From: Marinobacter subterrani
Lineage (GTDB): Bacteria > Pseudomonadota > Gammaproteobacteria > Pseudomonadales > Oleiphilaceae
Direction: 5' to 3'
Length of the DNA stretch: 64,000 nucleotides
Assembly (NCBI RefSeq): GCF_001045555.1
Contig: NZ_LFBU01000001.1
Span: forward strand, 1,674,001 to 1,738,000
The stretch's first letter is position 1; every line of letters starts with the position of its first letter. The position numbers were made by a program, and so were the translations under genes. Below, piece after piece: positions 18,233 to 27,340 of the stretch. The notes under the pieces are model-generated. The model ran no database searches. It had not been told where the DNA came from and saw only the letters and a program-made list of their open reading frames with translations.

Positions 18233-18520
18233 CGCGCAGCACTCCCCTTGGAAATCATTGAATAATCAGACGATAACTGTTCTTGAAACTGCAAGACAGT
18301 CTACCTCAGGAAGGGAACCTTTTACCCGGGGCGCCGCCAAACGGGATGCTTGCACGAAAAAGACCAGGACTGTTCAGCAATTATGCAAAGCGCCGGCATC
18401 CATCTCTGGACGCACAGCGTAATATCGTCTAAAAGGGTAAAATGTTCCGTGCCTTGATGGTTATTACCTTTTTTTAACCGCATTCCGGGCAAGAACCAGA
18501 TCAAAAACGGATAACCGATC

Positions 18521-18910
18521 ATGCTGAAAGAACTGTGGCGAAAACTCGGGGCGGACCTACTGCAGGCAGACTGCCCCATTCAAGAAAGCCACGCGGATTA
18601 TTTCGGCGAGGGTTCTTCCGGGCGCCGGGGTGAGTTCCGCATTCTGCCTCACATTACCCACACCGGAGAGTTCCACCTCGAACGGCTGACCAACATTCTC
18701 GAATCCCGGTATGGCAAAAACTTCGGCATGCCCTCAAGCCGTGATGACAGCGACGAGGGTATCCGGAACCTGATCAGCTTTGCCGCCCGGATTCAGGATC
18801 AGGACGTGCAACGGGAGTTGCTGCTGTTCTATCTGAACTGCTCGCCGGTCATTCAGGAATACCTCCGGTCTGAAACGGTACTGGGCGAAGGCCACTTGCT
18901 GTCACGGTAA
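18521..18910 (+). CDS. Small conserved-looking protein of unknown function
   Basis: 129 residues, acidic, no signal peptide or membrane segment. The composition and third-position base use match its neighbours, and it stands alone between divergent rmuC and the retropepsin gene with room for its own promoter. I do not recognise a family. Helical C-terminal half (IRNLISFAARIQDQDVQREL) and two His-rich spots (HITHTGEFH) are the only notable features. Confidence 0.6.
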   Translation: MLKELWRKLGADLLQADCPIQESHADYFGEGSSGRRGEFRILPHITHTGEFHLERLTNILESRYGKNFGMPSSRDDSDEGIRNLISFAARIQDQDVQRELLLFYLNCSPVIQEYLRSETVLGEGHLLSR

Positions 18911-19057
18911 ACAAGATCCCCCCCTTAAACATCTGTAAATCAACCACACAGGTTGGATGCTGTATACTCCCGCCCCGGTTTTATCTGGATTGACATACAC
19001 AGTCCGTCACAAGCGCCTGATTCCGCGCATGACAGACTGCCGGCTCGGGGGATTTTC

Positions 19058-19855
19058 ATGGGTTTTAAACGTTTTCGGGCCGGTCTGCAAAAGCTTCCCG
19101 TCGTTCTGATCACAGGCAGCATCCTGCTCTCGGGCTGTTCGGCAGACCGCTATTTTATGGTGCCAAAAACCGATCTGAACGAGCTCGGAGCGTCGGTAAA
19201 AATCCAGCGGGCGACCCTGGTTACCATGGAGAGCAACGCCTCCATCCGCCACCAGCAGGTTATGACCCAGAGCCAGTCGGCCACTCAAGCCATATTGCAG
19301 GCGATAGCCACCCAGGTAGAGAAGCCTGAATGCCCACCGATACCCGCCCGGAGAGCCTGCCCCGCAACAGACTCCTCAAAAGGCCGGGCAGACCGGCTCA
19401 AGGGTAAAGTCATTGTTGGTGAAGTCGAGAATTTCTATCTCGCCGGCCCGGGTCTGATCTACAAGGCCCGGATCGACAGTGGTGCGGAAACCTCCTCTAT
19501 TAATGCCCGCAACATCACGCGTTTTGAGCGCGACGGCAACAACTGGGTACGGTTTGAGGTTCCGGTGCCCGGCACTGATGAGTTTGTAACCCTCGAAAAG
19601 GAGGTTTCCCGGCGGGTGCGGGTTATCCAGGCCAGCGCTGAAGAAGCGGAGCGCCGGGTGGTGGTCGAGCTTCAGTTCTTTATCGGCGACCATCAACAGG
19701 TGGCCGAGTTCACCCTGGCGGACCGGAGCAACCTGACCTATGAAGTTCTCATCGGGCGGAACGTCCTGCGCGATGTGATGCTCATTGACGTTGGCAAGGA
19801 GTACGCAACGGAGTTGCCTGAATCCATCCGCACCAGCAACGGGGACGAATCGTGA
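19058..19855 (+). CDS. Lipoprotein retropepsin-like (RimK-associated) protease
   Basis: 265 residues from the ATG at 19058, chosen because CGGGGGA lies just upstream and a lipoprotein signal follows (VVLITGSILLSGC). Residues 105-265 are the PF05618-type domain once called ATP-dependent zinc protease and now seen as a retropepsin-like fold: ARIDSGAETSSINA contains the D-S-G-A active-site loop, and YEVLIGRNVLRDVMLIDVGK the closing strand. First gene of a tight three-gene unit; its stop overlaps the next GTG start by 4 nt. Periplasmic-side location is expected. Target unknown; it may trim peptides added by the ATP-grasp partner. Confidence 0.85.
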   Translation: MGFKRFRAGLQKLPVVLITGSILLSGCSADRYFMVPKTDLNELGASVKIQRATLVTMESNASIRHQQVMTQSQSATQAILQAIATQVEKPECPPIPARRACPATDSSKGRADRLKGKVIVGEVENFYLAGPGLIYKARIDSGAETSSINARNITRFERDGNNWVRFEVPVPGTDEFVTLEKEVSRRVRVIQASAEEAERRVVVELQFFIGDHQQVAEFTLADRSNLTYEVLIGRNVLRDVMLIDVGKEYATELPESIRTSNGDES

Positions 19856-21369
19856 CCGGCCGTTCCCGCCTGCCCTTCTATGTCGCCGTGTTCCTGCTGA
19901 TTACCGCTGGCATTTCATTGGCCGTCTGGCGCCACATTGAGCTCGGAATCCCCTGGCTTACCGGCGAGCAACGCCCGGTCTGGATGGTCGAGGCACGAGT
20001 GGACTTCGATGCGGGCAATGGCCCGGTGCTGGCCAGCCTCAACATTCCGCAACAACCACCGGGCTTCAGCATTCTGTCTGAACAGGCCGCCTCGCCCGGT
20101 TACGGCTTTTCGATCATCGACAGCTCCGGCAGCCGTCGCGCGGAATGGAGCAAGCGGGAGGCCTCGGGCCCGCAAACCCTGTATTTCAAGGCCCAGTTTG
20201 TTCCGGACCCCACGGCACAGCCCGCGATACCCGGCCGTAAGCCAGGCACCCGACGGGTATTCTGGGAAGAGCCCGAGGCTACGGCGGTGCGGGAAATACT
20301 GGCTCAGGCCAGAGCCCGTTCGAGTACGCCAGAGAGCATGACCCGCGAGTTGATCCGGCTGATGCAGCCGGACACCCGAACGCAGAACACCACGCTGCTG
20401 ATCGCCGAGGAGAACTACCTGGATCTGCTGGTCGGTATGCTGAACCATGCCGGCATCGCCGCAAGAACCGCCGACGGGCTCCAGCTTGAAGACGCCCGGC
20501 GACGGCAGCAGCTTATGCCCTTCCTCCAGATTTTCAATGGCAGGGAGTGGCTGACCTTCAACCCGAAAACCGCCGAGCAGGGCGTGCCGGAGAACCTGCT
20601 GCTCTGGCGCCAGGGGTCGTCCTCGCTGCTCGATGTGATTGGCGGAGACAACTCCGAAGTCAGCTTCTCCATGCTCCGGCAAACGGTTCCGGCACTGCAG
20701 CTTGCCAACATGCAGTCCGCATCCAGCGGCCTGGGTTTCCTGAGCTTTTACGAGCTGCCCATCGAAGAACAGAGCATGTTCCGGATGCTTCTTCTGCTGC
20801 CTCTGGGCGCGCTGATGGTGGCCTTCATGCGGATCGTGATTGGTATTCGCACCTCCGGCACCTTTATGCCCGTTCTGATTGCCGTGGCGTTTGTCCAGAC
20901 AACCCTGGTCCCGGGCCTGATTGCGTTTCTGTCGGTGGTCGCCATCGGCCTGTTGATGCGGGGCTACCTGTCGAGCCTCAACCTGCTGCTGGTTTCCCGG
21001 ATATCGGCATTGATTATCCTGGTGATATTCATCACCGCCGGGCTTAGCATCATCGGCTACCAGATGGGGTTCAACACCGGCATGACGGTCACCTTCTTCC
21101 CCATGGTCATCATTGCCTGGACCATTGAGCGCATGTCCATCCTCTGGGAAGAGGAAGGCGCGCGCGAGGTCGTGGTCCAGGGCACGGGCAGTCTGTTTGT
21201 CGCTATCTGCGCCTATTTGCTGATGAGCGCGCCTCTTGCCGGCCACCTGACGTTCAATTTTCCGGAATTGCACCTGGTCATCCTCGGGCTGATTCTGCTG
21301 ATGGGCCAGTACACCGGCTACAAGCTCAGCGAACTGAAGCGCTTCACACCGATGAAGGTCTACGACTGA
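19852..21369 (+). CDS. Inactive transglutaminase-like domain fused to seven transmembrane helices
   Basis: 505 residues, GTG start overlapping the previous stop. An N-terminal membrane anchor (PFYVAVFLLITAGISLAVW) is followed by a periplasmic region of about 280 residues with a transglutaminase-like fold; the segment LIAEENYLDLLVGMLNHAGI lies where the catalytic Cys would be and lacks it. From about residue 305 to 495 there are about seven hydrophobic helices (LLLPLGALMVAFMRIVIG to LHLVILGLILLMGQYTGY). This architecture is known only from operons with a retropepsin-like protease and an ATP-grasp ligase, exactly as here. Probably a membrane scaffold or sensor for those two enzymes. Confidence 0.85.
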   Translation: MTGRSRLPFYVAVFLLITAGISLAVWRHIELGIPWLTGEQRPVWMVEARVDFDAGNGPVLASLNIPQQPPGFSILSEQAASPGYGFSIIDSSGSRRAEWSKREASGPQTLYFKAQFVPDPTAQPAIPGRKPGTRRVFWEEPEATAVREILAQARARSSTPESMTRELIRLMQPDTRTQNTTLLIAEENYLDLLVGMLNHAGIAARTADGLQLEDARRRQQLMPFLQIFNGREWLTFNPKTAEQGVPENLLLWRQGSSSLLDVIGGDNSEVSFSMLRQTVPALQLANMQSASSGLGFLSFYELPIEEQSMFRMLLLLPLGALMVAFMRIVIGIRTSGTFMPVLIAVAFVQTTLVPGLIAFLSVVAIGLLMRGYLSSLNLLLVSRISALIILVIFITAGLSIIGYQMGFNTGMTVTFFPMVIIAWTIERMSILWEEEGAREVVVQGTGSLFVAICAYLLMSAPLAGHLTFNFPELHLVILGLILLMGQYTGYKLSELKRFTPMKVYD

Positions 21370-21370
21370 C

Positions 21371-22318
21371 ATGGACTGGATATCGCCACGAGCGCTCAAT
21401 CGCCTGGGAATGCTCAACATGAATCGGCGCAATGTGGATTACATTGCCCGGTACAACGAACGCTCGTCCTACCCGCTGGTGGACAACAAGCTGAAGACCA
21501 AACTGGTGGTGGCCGAATACGAGGTCAAGACTCCCAGACTGCTTCAGGTGGTGCGCCAGCAGCACGAAATCTCCCATTTCCGGGAAATGGCGGAAGACCT
21601 GCAGGGATTTGCCATCAAACCGGCCAAGGGCTCTGGCGGCAAGGGCATTACCGTGATTACCGGCCGCGACGGTGAGGAGTATGTCAAGGCGTCCGGAGCC
21701 CGGGTTAACACGGCCTATCTTGAACTCCACCTGTCCAATATCCTGGCCGGGCTTTACTCCCTGGCGGGAACGCCCGATGTGGCGATTGTTGAAAGCCTGG
21801 TGGAGTCCGCGCCTTCCCTGGCCAGGTATTCCTTCCAGGGGGTTCCGGACATCCGGATCATCGTATTCCGGGGCTACCCGGTGATGGCCATGCTCAGGCT
21901 TGCCACTACCGCTTCTGATGGCAAGGCAAACCTTCATCAGGGCGCCGTCGGCGTCGGCCTGGACATCGGCAGCGGCAGGAGCCTGAACGCGGTGCAGTTC
22001 AACCGCCCCATCACGCTTCATCCGGATACCGGCCTGGCGCTTGGGAGTATAGTCATTGATGCCTGGCCCCAAATGCTGGAAATGGCCGCCCGCTGCTATG
22101 AAGCCACGGGGCTGGGCTACATGGGAGTCGATCTGGTGATCGACCACAGGGAGGGCCCCCTGCTGCTGGAGCTGAATGCCCGGCCCGGGCTGGCGATTCA
22201 GATGGCCAACGGCCGTGGCCTGTTACCCCGCTTGCACACCATTGAAAAGCTCAAACGCCCGCACTTCACGCCTACCGAACGCGCCCATTACGCCATGACC
22301 ACGTTCGCCAGCGTGTAA
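21371..22318 (+). CDS. RimK-like ATP-grasp amino-acid/peptide ligase
   Basis: 315 residues starting one base after the previous stop. ATP-grasp elements are GFAIKPAKGSGGKGITVI near residue 80 (nucleotide-binding lysine and glycine loop), the central acidic region around DIRIIVFRGYPVMAMLRL near residue 160, and the metal-binding end LLLELNARPGLAIQMANGRG near residue 262. Such alpha-L-glutamate ligase homologues join an amino acid to a peptide or protein carboxylate using ATP. The substrate is unknown. Being cytoplasmic while the protease is a lipoprotein, it probably acts through the membrane partner. A bidirectional terminator follows at 22325. Confidence 0.87.
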   Translation: MDWISPRALNRLGMLNMNRRNVDYIARYNERSSYPLVDNKLKTKLVVAEYEVKTPRLLQVVRQQHEISHFREMAEDLQGFAIKPAKGSGGKGITVITGRDGEEYVKASGARVNTAYLELHLSNILAGLYSLAGTPDVAIVESLVESAPSLARYSFQGVPDIRIIVFRGYPVMAMLRLATTASDGKANLHQGAVGVGLDIGSGRSLNAVQFNRPITLHPDTGLALGSIVIDAWPQMLEMAARCYEATGLGYMGVDLVIDHREGPLLLELNARPGLAIQMANGRGLLPRLHTIEKLKRPHFTPTERAHYAMTTFASV

Positions 22319-22324
22319 CCGGGC

Positions 22325-22356
22325 ACAAAAAAACCGGGGTCGAAACCCCGGTTTTT
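22325..22356. terminator. Bidirectional intrinsic terminator between the ATP-grasp gene and bcct
   Basis: A 10-bp perfect stem (22331-22340 with 22345-22354, core ACCGGGG/CCCCGGT) with a CGAA loop is flanked by A and T runs on both sides, so it can serve both convergent genes. Confidence 0.9.
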
Positions 22357-22370
22357 CCGGTCACTGGCAC

Positions 22371-23960
22371 TCAGAGTTCTCCGCGCGCCACCAGCAGTTT
22401 GCGTTCATGGGTAAGCCCCTTGAGCAGGCTCCAGGTCATGATCAGCAGGATGACGGTAAACGGCAAGCCCGCGGTAATCGCCGTCGCCTGAATCGCACCC
22501 AAGGCATCCTTCCCGCCACCGAAAATAAGCGCTGCGGCAATAGCACCTTCCATCACCGCCCAGAAAACCCGCTGGCTTACCGGCGCCTCAACCTTGCCAC
22601 CAGCGGTGATGCTGTCGATGACCAGGGAACCGGAATCCGAGGAGGTAACGAAGAACACCAGCACCAGCACGATACCCAAAAACGAGGTAATGGCCGTCAA
22701 AGACACATGTTCGAGCATCTGGAACATTGCCAGGGAAACATCCGTGATGCCTTTCTCCGCCAGCACACCAACGTTGTTCTGAACCTGTTCCAGCGCGGTT
22801 CCACCAAAGGCACTCATCCAGACAACGGTGATGATGGTTGGAATCAACAGCACTGCGGTAATGAACTCACGAATCGTGCGGCCGCGGGAAACACGGGCAA
22901 TGAACATTCCCACGAACGGTGACCAGGAAATCCACCACGCCCAGTAGAACACAGTCCAGCCGTGGAACCAGGCTTCGTCTTCCCGGCCAAACGGATTACT
23001 CAGGGCCACCATATTGCCGATATAGCTGCTCGAGGTGGTCCACATGGTCTCGAAGATGGTCATGGTGGGGCCGGCAAAGATAATGAAAAAGAGCAACAGC
23101 CCCGCCAGGCCCATATTGATGTTACTGAGCACCTTCACGCCACCGTCAAGGCCGCGGACCACGGAGATCAGGGCCACGAAGGTGACGCCCGTAATAATCG
23201 CCATCTGGACATTGACGCCCGAGGAAATCCCGAAGAGATAACTCAAACCTGAGGCGGCCTGCTGCGCACCAAAGCCCAGTGACGTTGCCAGCCCGAAAAT
23301 GGTTGCGAGCACCGCGAGAATATCAATGATATGGCCAGGCCACCCCCATACCCTGTCTTTCAGCAGCGGGAAGAAGGCCGAGCGAATCGTCAGCGGCATG
23401 TTCTTGTTAAACGCGAAGAAAGCCAGAGACAGGGCCACAATTGCGTAGATAGCCCAGGGATGCAGGCCCCAGTGGTACATGGTCGCGCCCATGGCCAGAT
23501 CGGCCGCCGCCGGCGAATTCGCCGCAACGCCCAGTGGCGTCTTGTACCAGCCGGTATAGTAGGCAACCGGCTCCGCCACCGCCCAGAACATCAGGCCAAT
23601 ACCCATGCCCGCGGCGAACAGCATCGCAAACCACGACATGGTGGAAAACTCTGGTTTGGCGTCCATGCCGCCAAGCCGTATCTTGCCGACCGGCATGAAG
23701 ATGAGGGCCAGGCACACCACCACGAAAATATTGGCGCTGATCAGGAAAAACCAGTCGAACATCGCGATGGTATCCCATTTGGCGCCGTCCAGAAGCTTCA
23801 TCGCCTCGGCCGGAAACATCAGGGTTCCCACAACGAACGCCACTATCAGAAATGAAGTGATCAGAAAGACCGGCGCATGAAGGTCGAGCCCTAATGGATT
23901 GATGTTATCCTGGCCCGCCACGTAGTCAGTTTGATATTCGTCTTTTACTACCTCGCCCAC
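22371..23960 (-). CDS. BCCT-family betaine/choline/carnitine transporter
   Basis: 529 residues with twelve predicted membrane helices. Starts at GTG 23960 with AGGAGG eight bases upstream; no better ATG is present. The BCCT signature is clear: AAGMGIGLMFWAVAEPVAYY near residue 115, MYHWGLHPWAIYAIVALSLA near residue 165 and GWTVFYWAWWISWSPFVGMF near residue 330, containing the aromatic substrate box. These Na+- or H+-coupled carriers take up quaternary-ammonium osmolytes. A sigma70 promoter with a palindrome in its spacer lies at 24025-24053. Fits osmoadaptation together with the gpgS operon at the left end. Exact substrate not determinable. Confidence 0.93.
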   Translation of the reverse strand: MGEVVKDEYQTDYVAGQDNINPLGLDLHAPVFLITSFLIVAFVVGTLMFPAEAMKLLDGAKWDTIAMFDWFFLISANIFVVVCLALIFMPVGKIRLGGMDAKPEFSTMSWFAMLFAAGMGIGLMFWAVAEPVAYYTGWYKTPLGVAANSPAAADLAMGATMYHWGLHPWAIYAIVALSLAFFAFNKNMPLTIRSAFFPLLKDRVWGWPGHIIDILAVLATIFGLATSLGFGAQQAASGLSYLFGISSGVNVQMAIITGVTFVALISVVRGLDGGVKVLSNINMGLAGLLLFFIIFAGPTMTIFETMWTTSSSYIGNMVALSNPFGREDEAWFHGWTVFYWAWWISWSPFVGMFIARVSRGRTIREFITAVLLIPTIITVVWMSAFGGTALEQVQNNVGVLAEKGITDVSLAMFQMLEHVSLTAITSFLGIVLVLVFFVTSSDSGSLVIDSITAGGKVEAPVSQRVFWAVMEGAIAAALIFGGGKDALGAIQATAITAGLPFTVILLIMTWSLLKGLTHERKLLVARGEL

Positions 23961-24024
23961 GTTTGGCGCCTCCTGCTTGGATGGATCGTTAAACGTTTCG
24001 TAATTCAGACCTTACAAAACGAGC

Positions 24025-24053
24025 ATGATAATGTTTTGACCTCAAAATATCAA
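24025..24053 (-). promoter_or_regulatory. Putative bcct promoter with palindrome in the spacer
   Basis: Read on the minus strand: TTGATA (24053-24048), 17-nt spacer, TATCAT (24030-24025), each a 5/6 match. The spacer contains the palindrome TTTTGA-GG-TCAAAA (24034-24047), a plausible repressor site. It lies 65 bp upstream of the GTG start. Confidence 0.6.
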
Positions 24054-24207
24054 AATGCGAAAGTTTTTACGCAGCACAGGGTAATAATAGACCATAACCC
24101 GACCCGAAAAAGGCTGGAGGCCCGGCAACCGGCCTCCGCCGCACGCCGCACGTTTATGCTTCCAGGCACGCCCGAGCGATTGATACCTGTAACCAGCAGA
24201 GGAATTC

Positions 24208-25854
24208 ATGAAAAAAACAGCAACATTCCCGATGCGCTATTCCGCGTATGCGCTCAGTATTGCCGGCTTCGCCGTCTCGCTGGCCCTGAGTGTATGGACG
24301 GGCGAAGGTTTCTGGATACCCGCGGTGTTCGGCGTACTCGCAGCTATAGGCACGGTCGACCTGCTGCAAAGCAAGCACACCATTAACCGCAACTATCCGA
24401 TCCTGGGCAACGTTCGCTATTTCCTGGAATCCATCGGTCCGGAAATACGCCAGTACTTTATCCAGTCGGATACCGAGGAACGGCCCTTCTCGAGGGAACA
24501 GCGGGCCGTCGTTTATCAGCGCGCAAAAAACGTACTGGACAAGCGCCCGTTCGGCTCCCAACTCGACATGTACAGCGAAAGCTTCGAGTGGATGAACCAC
24601 TCGCTCACCCCCACTCACCTGGACGACAGCAACTTCCGGATACGCATCGGGAAACAGTGCAGCAAGCCATACAGCGCAAGTGTCTTCAACATTTCCGCCA
24701 TGAGTTTCGGTTCGCTTTCCGCCAACGCGATCCTGAGCCTCAACGCTGGCGCAAAGCTCGGCGGCTTCTATCATGACACCGGCGAGGGATCGATTTCCCG
24801 CTACCACCGCCAGCCCGGCGGGGATCTGGTCTGGGAAATCGGCTCCGGCTATTTCGGCTGCCGGCACGAGGACGGATCCTTCAATCCGGAGATGTTTCAG
24901 AAAAACGCCGTTGTCGATCGGGTAAAAATGATAGAGCTCAAACTATCTCAAGGAGCAAAACCCGGTCACGGCGGCATCCTGCCCGGGGCAAAAGTCACCC
25001 GGGAAATTGCCGAGGCACGGGGTGTGACACCCGGAGAGGACTGCATCTCGCCATCCAGCCATTCCGCGTTCTCGACGCCGATCGAACTGCTGGAGTTTAT
25101 TGACTACCTTCGCGAGCTTTCCGGCGGCAAACCGGTGGGCTTCAAGCTGGCCATTGGCCACCCCTGGGAATGGTTCGGCATTGTAAAGGCAATGCTGGAG
25201 ACCGGGCGCCGGCCCGATTTCATTGTGGTAGACGGCGGCGAGGGCGGCACCGGCGCGGCGCCGCTGGAGTTCATCAACCGGCTCGGGATGCCGATGACCG
25301 AGGCCTTACTGATAGTCCATAACACCCTCGTTGGCACCAATCTGCGGGAAGACATTGCCATTGGTGCCGCCGGCAAGATTACCTCGGCCTTCAACATTGC
25401 CCGCGCAATGGCCCTGGGCGCCGACTGGTGCAACGCGGCCCGGGGCTACATGTTTGCCCTGGGCTGTATCCAGTCACTCAACTGCCATACCGGTCGCTGC
25501 CCCACCGGTGTAGCCACCCAGGACCCCAGGCGCGGCAGCAAGCTGGATGTCGGTGACAAAAGCCAGAGGGTGTACAATTTTCACAAGAATACCCTCGATG
25601 CCCTGAAAAACCTGCTCGAAGCCTCCGGGCTCAAGCATCCGTCTGAGCTTGGCCCGGAACATGTGGTAAGGCGGGTTTCGGAAACCGAGGCCCAATCCTA
25701 CCTGGATCTTTTCCCCTTCCTGGAACCCGGCGCCCTCCTGCAGGAGAGCAAAACCGGCCTGTCTGTGTTCGACAAGTACTGGGATACCGCCCGGGCTGAC
25801 ACGTTTGAGCCGCCACAATTCATTCTGAAACTCCGGGAGACCAAACTGCGGTAA
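24208..25854 (+). CDS. Membrane-anchored FMN-binding glutamate synthase-family protein
   Basis: 548 residues. Two N-terminal membrane helices (YALSIAGFAVSLALSVW, GFWIPAVFGVLAAIGTVDLL) precede a GltS/GltB2-type FMN domain. Landmarks are ISAMSFGSLSANAILSLN near residue 163, GAKPGHGGILPGAKVTREI near residue 250, the flavin-barrel motif VVDGGEGGTGAAPLEF near residue 344 and the cysteine motif CHTGRCPTGVATQDP near residue 430. It lacks the glutaminase domain of true glutamate synthase. Members occur widely as stand-alone proteins whose reaction is not settled. RBS AGAGGAATTC precedes the ATG; no operon partner. Confidence 0.85.
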   Translation: MKKTATFPMRYSAYALSIAGFAVSLALSVWTGEGFWIPAVFGVLAAIGTVDLLQSKHTINRNYPILGNVRYFLESIGPEIRQYFIQSDTEERPFSREQRAVVYQRAKNVLDKRPFGSQLDMYSESFEWMNHSLTPTHLDDSNFRIRIGKQCSKPYSASVFNISAMSFGSLSANAILSLNAGAKLGGFYHDTGEGSISRYHRQPGGDLVWEIGSGYFGCRHEDGSFNPEMFQKNAVVDRVKMIELKLSQGAKPGHGGILPGAKVTREIAEARGVTPGEDCISPSSHSAFSTPIELLEFIDYLRELSGGKPVGFKLAIGHPWEWFGIVKAMLETGRRPDFIVVDGGEGGTGAAPLEFINRLGMPMTEALLIVHNTLVGTNLREDIAIGAAGKITSAFNIARAMALGADWCNAARGYMFALGCIQSLNCHTGRCPTGVATQDPRRGSKLDVGDKSQRVYNFHKNTLDALKNLLEASGLKHPSELGPEHVVRRVSETEAQSYLDLFPFLEPGALLQESKTGLSVFDKYWDTARADTFEPPQFILKLRETKLR

Positions 25855-25972
25855 AAAAACGGTGATCAAATTCAATCAGGGATGTTTATTTTTCCCATGG
25901 GCTCGTGTAGACTTCGCTCCCGCTAAGCCACTGAGAACACTCTCAAGTTTTCTTGTCTGGCCAACAGCGAAT

Positions 25973-26049
<77 letters not shown>

Positions 26050-26059
26050 GATTTTCGAC

Positions 26060-26096
26060 AAAAAGGGGCATGTCTACGGACATGCCCCTTTTTGTT
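26060..26096 (+). terminator. Intrinsic terminator after tRNA-Pro
   Basis: A 15-bp perfect stem (26060-26074 with 26079-26093, core GGGGCATGTC/GACATGCCCC) with a TACG loop is followed by a T-rich tail. It is 10 bp after the tRNA 3' end. Confidence 0.93.
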
Positions 26097-26403
26097 TTGG
26101 CTGCCTTCAAACCATGACAAATGCCCCGAAGGCGGCCGCCCAAAGCCGCAAAAGCCCGGAAAACAAGGCTCTCGCCTCGACCCAAGCCCCGGAATTGATT
26201 TAAGTCAATTCGAGACTGGAATCCTGCCGACACTTACACCAATATTCACGCCGTTTTCAGCGTGGGGTCCGATCCTCGCCGGCAGTTCGTAACCACAGGG
26301 CACACTGCCCGCGTTGAGGCATTCGAATACCCACTAAAAATAGCTAACTACATGTGAGCCTCGCACCAGCGTCCCACCTGCGTTGCTCAAATGAGGTTGA
26401 TAA
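26097..26403 (+). other. Upstream region of the cyo operon
   Basis: 307 bp without a supported gene. It holds the Anr/FNR-type site at 26195-26208 and, by position, the cyoA promoter, which I could not place with confidence. GAGG seven bases before the cyoA ATG is the ribosome-binding site. Confidence 0.5.
26195..26208. promoter_or_regulatory. Anr/FNR-type binding site upstream of cyoA
   Basis: TTGATTTAAGTCAA matches the consensus TTGAT-N4-ATCAA at 9 of 10 defined bases and is extended to AATTGA/TCAATT arms. It lies 196 bp before cyoA. In pseudomonads Anr represses the cyo oxidase in low oxygen, so repression here is plausible but not shown. Confidence 0.6.
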
Positions 26404-27336
26404 ATGAGAGAAAAGAAATACGTGCGCACCCTTGGTGCGTTGCTGGCAGCGGCTTTGCCACTCCTGCTATCGGGATGCAGCTCGGCGCTCATGGATCCGA
26501 AGGGACAGGTCGGAGAGGAGCAGCGCGTCCTGATTATTACAGCGTTCGTGCTGATGCTTATTGTTGTCATTCCCGTCATTGTCATGACGCTGCTCTTTGC
26601 CTACCGCTATCGCGAAGGTAACAAGGAAGCGTCATACAAGCCGAACTGGGCCCATTCCACTGCCATTGAGGTGGTTGTCTGGCTGATTCCCTGCCTGATC
26701 ATCCTGGTACTGGCCATTCTGACATGGGTTACCTCCCACAGCCTGGACCCGATGAAACCCATCACGCCGGATGACAATCAGGACGCCATCGAAATCCAGG
26801 CGGTTTCGCTGGACTGGAAATGGCTTTTCATCTATCCGGAGCAGGGCATTGCCACCGTCAATGAAGTGGCGTTCCCGGTCGACAAGCCAATCCACTTCAG
26901 CATTACCTCCGGCTCTGTCATGAACTCTTTCTGGATACCCACGCTCGGCTCGCAGATCTATGCCATGGCAGGAATGGACAGTGGCCTGTACCTGATCGCG
27001 AATGAGAAAGGCACCTTTGCCGGCCGCTCGTCCAACTACAGTGGCGCCGGCTTCTCGGAAATGACCTTTAATGCCCTCTCTGTGTCACCGCAGAATTTTG
27101 ACGATTGGGTATCGAAAGTCCGGGCCTCGGATAAGTCCCTGTCTTTCACCAGCGGTTATCAGGAACTGGAGGAACCGACGGTGTCAGCACCGGTTCAGTA
27201 CTTCTCGGAGGTTTCACCAGAGTTGTACGGCAACATTCTTGACAGCTTCCGCAAGGCAAAGGAAAGCAGCGGCGAGCATGGTGAAAACAGCAACGCGGAA
27301 CACGGCGAGCCCATGAACGCAGAGGCAGCGGAGTAA
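26404..27336 (+). CDS. cyoA: Cytochrome bo3 ubiquinol oxidase subunit II
   Basis: 310 residues. Lipoprotein signal with Cys25 (LLLSGC), then two membrane helices ([39 protein letters not shown]) and a periplasmic cupredoxin-like domain. [20 protein letters not shown] and [16 protein letters not shown] match quinol-oxidase subunit II, which lacks the CuA ligands. The C-terminus is a hydrophilic His/Glu/Asn-rich tail. First gene of cyoABCDE, 4 bp from cyoB. Confidence 0.96.
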   Translation: MREKKYVRTLGALLAAALPLLLSGCSSALMDPKGQVGEEQRVLIITAFVLMLIVVIPVIVMTLLFAYRYREGNKEASYKPNWAHSTAIEVVVWLIPCLIILVLAILTWVTSHSLDPMKPITPDDNQDAIEIQAVSLDWKWLFIYPEQGIATVNEVAFPVDKPIHFSITSGSVMNSFWIPTLGSQIYAMAGMDSGLYLIANEKGTFAGRSSNYSGAGFSEMTFNALSVSPQNFDDWVSKVRASDKSLSFTSGYQELEEPTVSAPVQYFSEVSPELYGNILDSFRKAKESSGEHGENSNAEHGEPMNAEAAE

Positions 27337-27340
27337 GACT

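Noticed and set aside
19915..21432. 505-codon open frame on the minus strand
   Set aside because: Mirror frame of the transglutaminase-7TM gene; His/Gln-rich composition typical of an antisense reading.
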